This document shows positions 35,901 to 43,833 of a DNA stretch of 64,000 nucleotides, in pieces. Both the position numbers and the translations under genes were made by a program. Within the stretch, counting starts at the first letter, position 1. Each line of letters opens with the position of its first letter. Source of the DNA: Chitinophaga sp. CF418 (GTDB lineage: Bacteria > Bacteroidota > Bacteroidia > Chitinophagales > Chitinophagaceae); assembly GCF_900142925.1 (NCBI RefSeq), contig NZ_FRCN01000001.1, forward strand, positions 1,037,798 to 1,101,797, read 5' to 3'. A model generated the notes under the pieces. The model worked only from the letters and a program-made list of their open reading frames with translations, did not search any database and was not told the DNA's origin.

Positions 35901-36420
35901 CGGCGGAAACAAACCGGGCCAACGATGAAAACCATAACACGAACAACCATGCGAAATGCCGGAAACAAACCGAACCGACGGTGAAAACCATGACACGAAC
36001 AACCATGCGACCAAACGGCGGGAACAAAACGAACCGACGGTAAAAACCATAACACGAACAACCATGCGAAATGCCGGAAACAAACCGAACCAACGATGAA
36101 AACCATAACACGAACAACCATGCGAACAATGACGGAAACAAACCGGGCCAACCATGAAAACCATAACACGAACAACCATGCGAAATGGCGGAAACAAACC
36201 GAACCAACCATGAAAACCATAACACGAACAACCATGCGAAATGCCGGAAACAAACCGGACCAACGACGGAAACCATAACATGAACAACGATACCAACAAC
36301 GACGAAAACAAACCGGAACAATGGCCAAAACCATTCTGCGAATGACAATGCGAACAACTGCATAAACAAACCATAACCATACCCCGAACAACGGAGAAAC
36401 CAATGCAGGAACAAATGCGA
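35901..36420. repeat. 57-bp minisatellite, about seven copies
   Basis: The landmark AACCATG recurs at 35945, 36001, 36060, 36117, 36174 and 36230, spacing 56-59 bases. The copies decay after about 36290 to short AAACCATAAC-like pieces near 36420. Because 57 is a multiple of three, long frames stay open on both strands, but they have repetitive, unlikely protein composition and I do not call them genes. It separates the two-component operon from the caspase operon. Confidence 0.9.
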
Positions 36421-36724
36421 GGGCCGAATATACCTTCCGTTTACACCTCCCCCCAACCCCTCACAACTAATTTATCCTTAATACATAAATCACTACAATA
36501 TGTCAATTAAACTTGTTAACATCGTATCAGTAGTTTAATTTTATATTCAGATTACATTACCCCAACGAAACCGGCATTCAAATACATAGACTGACTCTTT
36601 TTAACAGCGCGCTTTTTAATCATATACCCCAGATAGTAAGACATGTATATGGCTTTATACAAACCGTACCGGCATTTCCTCCCATGCGGTGTTAACATTA
36701 TTCAAATTGTAAAAACATGACACC
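36421..36724. other. Intergenic region before the caspase operon
   Basis: This AT-rich 304-bp stretch has no convincing gene, no exact TAnnTTTG box close to the start, and no strong hairpin. The promoter of the caspase operon is probably here but is not identifiable by eye. Confidence 0.4.
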
Positions 36725-37822
36725 ATGAGCCCCAAACCACTTGTTTCCGAAGCACCATTGCCTCCCACTACAGGGCCCTGTGAGGAGGTAACTAACGAGA
36801 ACCTGATCAAAGGACTTCCTGTCAATGAGCAGGATTACGCTATCATTGTCGGCATAAGCCACTATACCAGCTTAGCACAATTAAATGCTCCTGTTACGGA
36901 TGCCTGCCGCTTAAGGAACTGGCTGATCAAAGCGGATGGCGGCAATCTTCATCCGCAGCATGTGTTTTTTATTCCTTCGGCTCCCGGTAGTAATATACCC
37001 GACCAACTGGCCATTGATAAAGCATTATCAGACATTCTTCAGCTGGCGGAAGCCAAACCTGCCCGTCGTCTCTACTTTTACTTCTCCGGTCATGGCTTTG
37101 GCGCCAACTGGGAAGTGAACGGTATGTGCCTGCCTATATGGTCGCCCAGCTTTTATAATGCCGCCCTTTCCTCTAAGGCATACCTGGACCTGCTGGTGGA
37201 AAAGGACCTTTTTAAAGAAGTATATTTCTTCCTGGACTCCTGCCGCGACAGGAAGATCAATACCAAGCCGCTGCATTCCATGCTCGGCGGACCAAGACCC
37301 GGAGGCGCCAATACTATGGCGGTGGTCATGTATGCCTCAGAGTATGAAAATCCCGCATGGGAAGGCATGATGAACAACAACGGAAATCTGCAGGTACACG
37401 GGTATTTCTCCAGGGCCTTACTGGAAGCACTGAACGGTGGCGCTGTTAATAATAGCGGCGATATTACTATCACCAGCTTCCTCGACTATATACGGGAGAA
37501 AACTGAAACATATGCCAAAGAAAAGAATCATACACAAACGGTACGGTCAGATATCCGCAATAACAGTTACGGTCTGGATTATGTGATCCATAAAACCGGC
37601 AGGACACCTGGCACCGTGTTAACGATACGATTCAAGACTGGCGGAGACATCTCGCTGGACGGTCCCGACCTGAGTAATATCAAATCAGGCGTCGTACAGG
37701 CAGGAGAATCCTGGCTGATCCCGCTGGGCAAAGGTTATCACCAGATAACAGATAAAATCTCCAAAAGATCTTCGTTTATCACCATCGATGGTACCCTTAA
37801 AACTATGATTTATGAATTCTAA
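36725..37822 (+). CDS. Caspase-fold peptidase (C14) with C-terminal beta domain
   Basis: This is a 365-residue cytosolic protein. Residues about 38-260 form a caspase-like domain: A-I-I-V-G-I-S-H-Y at the first strand, catalytic H123 in F-S-G-H-G-F-G, and C173 in L-D-S-C-R-D. Residues about 290-365 are strand-rich (T-V-L-T-I-R-F, then Q-A-G-E-S-W-L-I-P-L) and may bind a partner. It overlaps the next gene by 11 bp. Prokaryotic caspase relatives cut after basic residues and often act in immunity or regulated death; the target here is unknown. Confidence 0.87.
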   Translation: MSPKPLVSEAPLPPTTGPCEEVTNENLIKGLPVNEQDYAIIVGISHYTSLAQLNAPVTDACRLRNWLIKADGGNLHPQHVFFIPSAPGSNIPDQLAIDKALSDILQLAEAKPARRLYFYFSGHGFGANWEVNGMCLPIWSPSFYNAALSSKAYLDLLVEKDLFKEVYFFLDSCRDRKINTKPLHSMLGGPRPGGANTMAVVMYASEYENPAWEGMMNNNGNLQVHGYFSRALLEALNGGAVNNSGDITITSFLDYIREKTETYAKEKNHTQTVRSDIRNNSYGLDYVIHKTGRTPGTVLTIRFKTGGDISLDGPDLSNIKSGVVQAGESWLIPLGKGYHQITDKISKRSSFITIDGTLKTMIYEF

Positions 37823-39368
37823 CACCCCTACCTTTAAACTGACCGTTACTGCCGTTGGCGTTATGTCCGACTTTGCCCATATCACGGTGTATAACGGTTT
37901 TCTGGAAGATATTGCAAGGGGATATGAGCAACTGGATCTTACTTTGCCGCAGGGCCTCTATAGCATCACACTTAAGCTGGATGGCAACATCATCAAAGAA
38001 CATGTCCGGCTTACAGAGGATACCCGTTATGAAATCCCTACACCACCGGTGTATTCTTCATTGGTGGCCGACCGGTTTGAGTCTTCACACGAGTACTATA
38101 CCCACAATGCGCAACATTATAGCCTGGAGCCTACCGTGCAGACAAGCACTATTGAGGGTGGGGCCATATTTCTTTTTTTCCGGTATACAGACCTCAATAA
38201 ACGAAAAGAACTGAACACGGAGCAGCTTTCGCTGGGGGATGGATTTTCACTACTGGATGCAAACCGGCAAATATTATATACCCTACAGGGCAGTAATATC
38301 CGGGAAGATACTGAAACGGGCTGGATGGCTTTTCATGCAGTACTGCCGGTGGGTACTTATTACCTGCATTACAGCGGGTACAAGTTTGAAAGTGATGATG
38401 GACGTGCAAACGATCTTCCTGCCAGGGAAATTCCCTTACAGGTATTTAAAAGCAGCGACAGCCTGCAGGGATTACCGGACAAATACTGGCAGACACAGGT
38501 CTTCCTCACCTTTGGTTATGGCCCCATCTTCCCATCCATGAGCGTCTTTATCGCTCCCCGGAAATCCGGGTTTATCAACAATGATGAAGGCAATTACCGC
38601 ATAGATGGCCTCCGTCATAAATTCCATAATGGCGTTTATTATTTGCCGGAGAAAGTATTGCTGGAGTTTGAGCAGGGACAGTGGATTTCTCCTATGAAAG
38701 GCCTGCTTGCCGCATATGTATATTTCAGCAGTCCTGAAACAGACAATGAGTTATTGTTCAGGAACATTGCACAAGACCTTCCGGCCCTCCTCGGGGAAGA
38801 TACTCCTGAGGTCAAAGCTTTACAGGTGATGGCTGCACAGTATTACAAAGACCCCATTCCGGAACTTACACTCAGTCAGCCTTGTATGTTCCTGGCTGGC
38901 GTACGATCCGTCATCAGGGCATCCATCAAACATCCGGATATCATTGCGGAAGATAGCTTACTGGAAGACATCACCGATAAACTTTACTGTGATATGGTGT
39001 GGACATCCTATCTGCCAGATCCCATACCGGAAGTAAAGGAACAAATGGCCGATACTGCTCCGGGCAGCTCGCTGACTGCCAGTATCTTCAACGTAGTGGA
39101 AAGGATCATTGGCGGTGAAACGACGCCGGAAGAGATTGGAGAAAAGCTGTTGCAATCCCAGACGGTCAGCACCCTGTTATATTACATTGAAAAGCTGAAC
39201 GATGATCTTAACGTGAATGATCTGGCCAGCAGGCTACAGATCCCTCCTAATGTGGTCAGAAAGACCATCAATCATATTCTTGCCTTCTCAGACAGTATCA
39301 AAGATGTAAAGCGCAAACCAGACCAGTTTAACATCAGCAATATCAACAAACTAAAAAGCATCCAATGA
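37812..39368 (+). CDS. Caspase-operon protein of unknown function
   Basis: This 518-residue soluble protein is translated in tight overlap with both caspase genes (11 bp upstream, 4 bp downstream). The N-terminal 75 residues look like a transthyretin/Ig-type beta domain (Q-L-D-L-T-L-P-Q-G-L-Y-S-I-T-L). The middle is mixed alpha/beta. The last 80 residues are helical with an HTH-like stretch (V-N-D-L-A-S-R-L-Q-I-P-P-N-V-V). There is no signal peptide. It may be the scaffold, sensor or protease substrate of the pair. I do not recognise a family. Confidence 0.75.
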   Translation: MNSNTPTFKLTVTAVGVMSDFAHITVYNGFLEDIARGYEQLDLTLPQGLYSITLKLDGNIIKEHVRLTEDTRYEIPTPPVYSSLVADRFESSHEYYTHNAQHYSLEPTVQTSTIEGGAIFLFFRYTDLNKRKELNTEQLSLGDGFSLLDANRQILYTLQGSNIREDTETGWMAFHAVLPVGTYYLHYSGYKFESDDGRANDLPAREIPLQVFKSSDSLQGLPDKYWQTQVFLTFGYGPIFPSMSVFIAPRKSGFINNDEGNYRIDGLRHKFHNGVYYLPEKVLLEFEQGQWISPMKGLLAAYVYFSSPETDNELLFRNIAQDLPALLGEDTPEVKALQVMAAQYYKDPIPELTLSQPCMFLAGVRSVIRASIKHPDIIAEDSLLEDITDKLYCDMVWTSYLPDPIPEVKEQMADTAPGSSLTASIFNVVERIIGGETTPEEIGEKLLQSQTVSTLLYYIEKLNDDLNVNDLASRLQIPPNVVRKTINHILAFSDSIKDVKRKPDQFNISNINKLKSIQ

Positions 39369-40222
39369 CACCACAAAGTTATGCGCTGCATATCGGTTTG
39401 AATGCAGTGAACCCCGACGGCTATGAAGGCTGGAACGGAGAACTCTTTGCCTGCGAGAACGACGCAGCCGTTTATAAGGCCATCGCTGAGAAGGCGGGTT
39501 TCCAATCCATCTATTCACTACTCACCAAAGACGCCACTTCTCAGAATGTGCTCCAACACTTACATACGGCGGCCAGCCAGCTGCAATCTGGCGATATACT
39601 GCTGCTCACCTATTCAGGACATGGCGGCTCTATCATAGACGCCAACCAGGATGAAACCAACAACTTCGGTGAGATGGACGGTTTCGATGAAACCTGGTGT
39701 CTGTATGACCGGCAGCTGATAGACGATGAATTGTTTGAATGCTTCAGCAAGTTCAGGGCCGGTGTGCGCATACTGATCTTCTCTGATAGCTGCCATTCGG
39801 GCGCTGTTTCTAAAGCAGCTGAAGCAGTCACCAGTACACTGGATCCCGCTACCTATACGCGTGCCCGTGAAGCGCCCCTGGATGTTCTGATCCGCACCTA
39901 CAATAAACACAAAAGCGAATATGATGGCATACAGGCGCAACTCAGCGCCGGTCCGGCAGATATAGCTGCTTATGTTGTGCAGTTTGGCGCCTGCCAGGAT
40001 GACGAACTGGCCATGGAAGTATGGGGCAATGGCATGTTCACGGCAAAAGTGCAGGAGGTATTGAAAGAAGAGATCAGCAGTTATACAGACCTGCATATTG
40101 CCATTAAAAAAGGATTTTCTGCTAAACAGCATCCTAACCTGTTTCATTATGGGAATAAGGCGTATGACTTCCTGGCGCAGGCCCCTTTTAGTATACAGCC
40201 ACTCGTGGGAACACATGAGTAA
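39365..40222 (+). CDS. Second caspase-fold peptidase (metacaspase-like)
   Basis: This 285-residue protein has the metacaspase-type dyad: H86 in T-Y-S-G-H-G-G-S and C143 in S-D-S-C-H-S-G. A D-E-T-N-N-F-G-E-M-D-G-F-D-E-T-W insertion lies between them. The first strand is Y-A-L-H-I-G-L-N-A-V. It differs strongly from the first caspase of the operon (D-S-C-R there, D-S-C-H here). It starts inside the stop of the middle gene (ATGA). Confidence 0.88.
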   Translation: MTPQSYALHIGLNAVNPDGYEGWNGELFACENDAAVYKAIAEKAGFQSIYSLLTKDATSQNVLQHLHTAASQLQSGDILLLTYSGHGGSIIDANQDETNNFGEMDGFDETWCLYDRQLIDDELFECFSKFRAGVRILIFSDSCHSGAVSKAAEAVTSTLDPATYTRAREAPLDVLIRTYNKHKSEYDGIQAQLSAGPADIAAYVVQFGACQDDELAMEVWGNGMFTAKVQEVLKEEISSYTDLHIAIKKGFSAKQHPNLFHYGNKAYDFLAQAPFSIQPLVGTHE

Positions 40223-40278
40223 CAGGCTGAAGTCTACAGGCGATCGTCCTGACTAAATACATTGTGGTGGAATAAAAA

Positions 40279-40312
40279 AATCCGGAAGCAGCACAGTGAC
40301 TACTTCCGGATT
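40279..40312 (-). terminator. Terminator of the M28 peptidase gene
   Basis: AATCCGGAAG and CTTCCGGATT arms are followed on the minus strand by a T-run. It lies between convergent genes and may also serve the caspase operon. Confidence 0.75.
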
Positions 40313-40332
40313 ATTAAACTTTATATTGAGCC

Positions 40333-41976
40333 CTAACGTTTTGACTTGAATTCAGAACCTTCTTTCCATTGCGGAAACTTGTCTTCATTCGACAAAGTTG
40401 AGCCTACATCAAACAGAAAACGAACATCTTCCACCATTCCTGACAATTCCCAGCTGGCATCCATCTGGTCAAAAGGAGAATGATAGTGATCCCGTCCGTA
40501 AACGGCAATATGATCGGGCGCCCAGGCAGAATCGTGCACCAGGGATTGGTTACCACTACCAGGATATAACGAAGGAATACCCACTTTGGCAAAATTGAAA
40601 TGGTCGGAACGGAAGAACCATCCTCCGGAAGGATTGGCTTCCGGCACCAGGAAGCGGCCCTGTTTCTCCGCAGCCTTCGCAGCATAGTCGTCCAGGTCAG
40701 ATTGCCCCTTGCCGATGATTGTAATGTCTTTAGTGCGTCCGAAGAAGTTCAGCACGTCCATATTGATATCCGCCACAGTTGATTTTATGGGGTAGATGGG
40801 ATGTGCCGCATAATATTCGGAGCCAAGCAGCCCCTGTTCTTCTCCCGTTAATGCCAGGAACAACACCGAGCGTTTAGGCGCCGGTTTCAGTTTAGAGAAG
40901 GCCGTGGCCAGTTGCAGGAGCCCCGCTACACCGGAAGCATTATCCAGCGCTCCGTTATAGATTGAATCGCCTTTAACGGCTTCTCCTATGCCCAGGTGAT
41001 CCCAGTGGGCGGAGTAGATGATATATTCGTTTTTCCGTTCCGTACCGGGTAGCAGGGCAGCCACGTTGTGGGAAACGGATTTCCGGACCTTACTCTTCAA
41101 TGCAAGGGAGGCGCTCACGCCTAAAGGCACTGGTTTAAAGCCGGGCCGTTTAGCCTGGTTCATGATACTGTCAGGCACGCCTGCCAGCTGGAACAGCTTT
41201 TTAGCGGATTCCTGGGTCAGCCAGCCTTCAATGGTAGCACGGCTCTTATTATCATCCGGCGTTTGCAGGTCCAGTTTAGGTTTTGACCAGCCACTACGCA
41301 CAACGGTCCAGCCATAGCTGGCGGGTAATACATCATGAATGATCAGGATACCGGCGGCTCCCTGCCGGGCTGCTTCTTCGAATTTATAGGTCCAGCGGCC
41401 ATAATAGGTCATTGTATGGGTCTTGCCTTTGAACAGGGTGCTGTCGTAAAAACCGGGATCATTCACCATCACGACCACCGTCTTTCCCTTTACGTCCAGC
41501 CCTGCATAGTCATTCCAGTTGTACTCTGGCGCCACTATACCGAAACCGGCAAATACCATTTCAGACTGATTGATGGCCACCCGTTCCTGCACGTGTTTGG
41601 TACCTGCCACATACTGGTCGAGGTAGCTGAGTTTCAGATCACCGTTTTTACCGGTAATACGCAGATCTCCTTCCGGTACGGATCTGATTTCCACCATAGG
41701 CACTTCCTGCAGGAAGCTGGTATCATTACCCGGTTGCAAACCTATTTCCTTAAACCGTTTTATGAGGTAGTCGAGCGTTTTCTCTTCCCCGATAGTAAAG
41801 GGTTTGCGACCCTGGAATTCATCGGAGGCAAGCACGGAAATATCCTGCGCCAGTCCGGCAGAATCGATGGCTTTAATAGCAGTTGAATCTTCGGCTGTGC
41901 CGGCTTGTCTGGTTCCCGGATTGCAGGCGGCAAGCGCCAACCCTGTAAACAGGAACAGGTTACGTAGGTTTCTCAT
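40333..41976 (-). CDS. M28-family zinc aminopeptidase lipoprotein with PA domain
   Basis: This is a 547-residue lipoprotein (lipobox A-L-A-A-C). A PA-type insert lies at about residues 135-255. The di-zinc site comes in order: H in S-A-H-W-D-H-L-G, D in G-A-L-D-N-A-S-G, E-E in T-G-E-E-Q-G, D in N-M-D-V-L, H in Y-H-S-P-F-D. It should trim amino acids from peptides in the periplasm or at the surface. The ATG at 41976 is the start; the codon two residues earlier is TTG. Confidence 0.93.
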   Translation of the reverse strand: MRNLRNLFLFTGLALAACNPGTRQAGTAEDSTAIKAIDSAGLAQDISVLASDEFQGRKPFTIGEEKTLDYLIKRFKEIGLQPGNDTSFLQEVPMVEIRSVPEGDLRITGKNGDLKLSYLDQYVAGTKHVQERVAINQSEMVFAGFGIVAPEYNWNDYAGLDVKGKTVVVMVNDPGFYDSTLFKGKTHTMTYYGRWTYKFEEAARQGAAGILIIHDVLPASYGWTVVRSGWSKPKLDLQTPDDNKSRATIEGWLTQESAKKLFQLAGVPDSIMNQAKRPGFKPVPLGVSASLALKSKVRKSVSHNVAALLPGTERKNEYIIYSAHWDHLGIGEAVKGDSIYNGALDNASGVAGLLQLATAFSKLKPAPKRSVLFLALTGEEQGLLGSEYYAAHPIYPIKSTVADINMDVLNFFGRTKDITIIGKGQSDLDDYAAKAAEKQGRFLVPEANPSGGWFFRSDHFNFAKVGIPSLYPGSGNQSLVHDSAWAPDHIAVYGRDHYHSPFDQMDASWELSGMVEDVRFLFDVGSTLSNEDKFPQWKEGSEFKSKR

Positions 41977-42072
41977 CAGCAAGTTGTATTTACTTAAAGA
42001 TATTCAAATTATTTTCAACCTGTCTGTGTTGTACTATTTACAGGTGTAGTTCTCTCTTTGAACAAATAATTA

Positions 42073-42080
42073 TAAGTTTG
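42073..42080 (+). promoter_or_regulatory. -7 box (TAAGTTTG)
   Basis: This is an exact TAnnTTTG match 109 bp upstream of the ImmA-like gene, which would give a leader of about 100 bases. Confidence 0.45.
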
Positions 42081-42189
42081 CCGCCAAACCGGTTAATCGT
42101 TCTGTTACTCAAATGACACGTTATAAAAACACAGCTCTCACAGAGCTCCACCAGACAACAATAGATCGATGCCCCTTAAATTTTAATTT

Positions 42190-43266
42190 ATGCAATATTT
42201 CGGAGAGAGATTAAAAGCGGCACGCAAGATCAAAGGCTGGTCCCTGCAGGAACTCGTTAATGAAACTTCTCATACGGTCAGCAAACAGGCCCTGAGCAAA
42301 TATGAAGCAGGCATTATGCTGCCTTCCCGCAAAATATTACAGATTCTCTCAAAAACATTAGCGGTAAAACTCAGCTATTTTGACAGTCAGCCGGTATTCA
42401 AACTGCCGGCATTTGAGTTTCAGCGTAAGGGCGACTTGTCTGTCAAACAGGCGGAAAGCATCAAAGAAAAAGTAAAAGATGTACTGGAGCATTACCTGCA
42501 GACAGAAGCGCTGCTCAATATCCGGTCTAAATTCAGCAATCCTGTAAAGCCCATTCCGGTTCCTGATGAACTGGCAGCTGCGGACGTTGCCACCAAACTG
42601 CTGAACAAATGGGACCTTGGATGGGGTGCGCTTCATAATGTGACCGAAATGCTGGAAGGGAAGGGCGTGCGAGTGATCCAGGTATCATCGCCGGATAGCT
42701 TTGACGGCCTAAGTACTTATGTAGGGAAGATACCTGTAATAGTACTACATAAGGATCGCCCTACGGATGTAAAACGGTTTGCTGCGATGTACGAACTGGG
42801 ACAGCTCCTGCTGAATATCCCCGCAGATACAGAACGGCAGAAGATCGCTGCCGTCGCAGACAGGCAGAAGATCTGTGAAACCTTCGCAGCAGCGATGTTG
42901 TTGCCGGGGGATGCTTTGGAAACATTGTTAGGCAACAAACGGATGGCTATCGCTCCGGGGGAATTGATCTGCATCAAAGAGCAATATGGATTACCGATGC
43001 GGGCTATTATGCAACAGGCCATCTTCAAAGAGATCATCGACCGCAAAAATGCCAATGCTTTTTTTAAACTGATCGCTGATAACGCCGATGAAACAGGCCT
43101 GGGGAATTATACCGGCCAGGAGAAAGTGTACCGTTTCGACAGGATGGTATATAGATTAGTGGCAGAGGAGATCATTGATGTGGAGAAAGCTGCTGATCTT
43201 ACCGGGATAGCAATAGAGGAATTACAGAAGAAAGTAGAAGTGTTTGAAGCAGTCGTCCAGGATTAA
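42190..43266 (+). CDS. XRE-type regulator with degenerate ImmA/IrrE domain
   Basis: This is a 358-residue protein. An XRE HTH spans residues 1-60 (L-K-A-A-R-K-I-K-G-W-S-L-Q-E-L and Q-A-L-S-K-Y-E). An ImmA/IrrE-type domain spans about 130-270. The metalloprotease motif H-E-x-x-H is replaced by Y-E-L-G-Q (residues 201-205), so both zinc histidines are lost. The rest of the motif context (R-F-A-A-M-x-E-L-G-x-L-L-L-N) is kept. It is therefore probably a DNA-binding or sensing protein without protease activity. It ends at a strong terminator. Confidence 0.85.
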   Translation: MQYFGERLKAARKIKGWSLQELVNETSHTVSKQALSKYEAGIMLPSRKILQILSKTLAVKLSYFDSQPVFKLPAFEFQRKGDLSVKQAESIKEKVKDVLEHYLQTEALLNIRSKFSNPVKPIPVPDELAAADVATKLLNKWDLGWGALHNVTEMLEGKGVRVIQVSSPDSFDGLSTYVGKIPVIVLHKDRPTDVKRFAAMYELGQLLLNIPADTERQKIAAVADRQKICETFAAAMLLPGDALETLLGNKRMAIAPGELICIKEQYGLPMRAIMQQAIFKEIIDRKNANAFFKLIADNADETGLGNYTGQEKVYRFDRMVYRLVAEEIIDVEKAADLTGIAIEELQKKVEVFEAVVQD

Positions 43267-43288
43267 CAAATATGCGAAGAAAGATATG

Positions 43289-43329
43289 GGGTCTTTTGTG
43301 ATTGGGAACTATCACAAAAGACCCTTTTT
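43289..43329 (+). terminator. Terminator of the ImmA-like gene
   Basis: Perfect 14-bp arms (GGGTCTTTTGTGAT and its complement), an eight-base loop and five following T residues. Confidence 0.9.
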
Positions 43330-43371
43330 ATATTGAATACATTGTTTGTAAACGTGTGTTCGCTGTGATTT

Positions 43372-43440
43372 CCCGGGCGGCACGCTTGCATTCCCGGGGT
43401 TGCATCCCGGGCTACAAACACAGGGACTCCTGATGGAGTC
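43372..43440. repeat. REP-like double-hairpin element, copy B
   Basis: CCCGGG-type stems are followed by GGGCTACAAACACA (43409-43422) and the stem GACTCC-tgat-GGAGTC. Plan and 14-base core match copy A at 35848-35894 in the opposite orientation. Confidence 0.65.
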
Positions 43441-43547
43441 TCATTGTGTTTTATTGTGAGGCGTACCCATCTCACAACATAAAACAAGCGGCGTTTCCTT
43501 TCACATACCCGGGGAAAATCCCCTCCCCATATCCCGGCTATTTCCCA

Positions 43548-43578
43548 TTGTGGACGCTTACCCACCTACCTACCTTTG
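43548..43578 (+). promoter_or_regulatory. Promoter of the small basic protein (TTG-N20-TACCTTTG)
   Basis: -33 TTG at 43548-43550 and -7 TACCTTTG at 43571-43578 with 20 bases between. This is the best complete Bacteroidota promoter in the window. Confidence 0.7.
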
Positions 43579-43629
43579 ACTCAACACAACGCCCCGTACA
43601 GCTATTCATCACATTCAATCACTACTATT

Positions 43630-43803
43630 ATGGACCCAGCATTCGTACAAGCATATTTCGACAGGTGCGACAAAAGTGTTGTCAGGAAAATAATCACCAC
43701 AGCCTTCAAAGCCCAGGAGCTGCCTGTCACAATCCGGCCTGTCACACCACGACTTAACCCCAATAAGAACACGAACAAAAGAAAAGCGTCAGCCAGTGGC
43801 TGA
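43630..43803 (+). CDS. Small basic protein of unknown function (57 residues)
   Basis: The open frame M-D-P-A-F-V-Q-A-Y-F-D ends with a basic tail (N-K-R-K-A-S-A-S-G). It begins 52 bp after the promoter box, and its stop codon lies inside the arm of a terminator hairpin (43785-43807). Together these look like one complete small transcription unit. I recognise no family. The earlier in-frame TTG overlaps the -7 box and is not used. Confidence 0.5.
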   Translation: MDPAFVQAYFDRCDKSVVRKIITTAFKAQELPVTIRPVTPRLNPNKNTNKRKASASG

Positions 43804-43807
43804 CGCT
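43785..43807. terminator. Hairpin at the end of the small gene
   Basis: A 10-bp stem (AGCGTCAGCC/GGCTGACGCT, three-base loop). No long T-run follows; it lies between convergent genes. Confidence 0.55.
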
Positions 43808-43833
43808 CTCTCATATAAATATTTCCATATTTA

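Noticed and set aside
35901..36420. CRISPR array
   Set aside because: Units repeat along their whole 57-bp length with no unique spacers, and no cas genes are near. It is a minisatellite.
35730..36456. Long open frames of about 180-216 codons on the minus strand through the minisatellite
   Set aside because: Several frames are open at once because the repeat period is a multiple of three. The products are Trp/Phe/Val-rich repeats with no start context or family.
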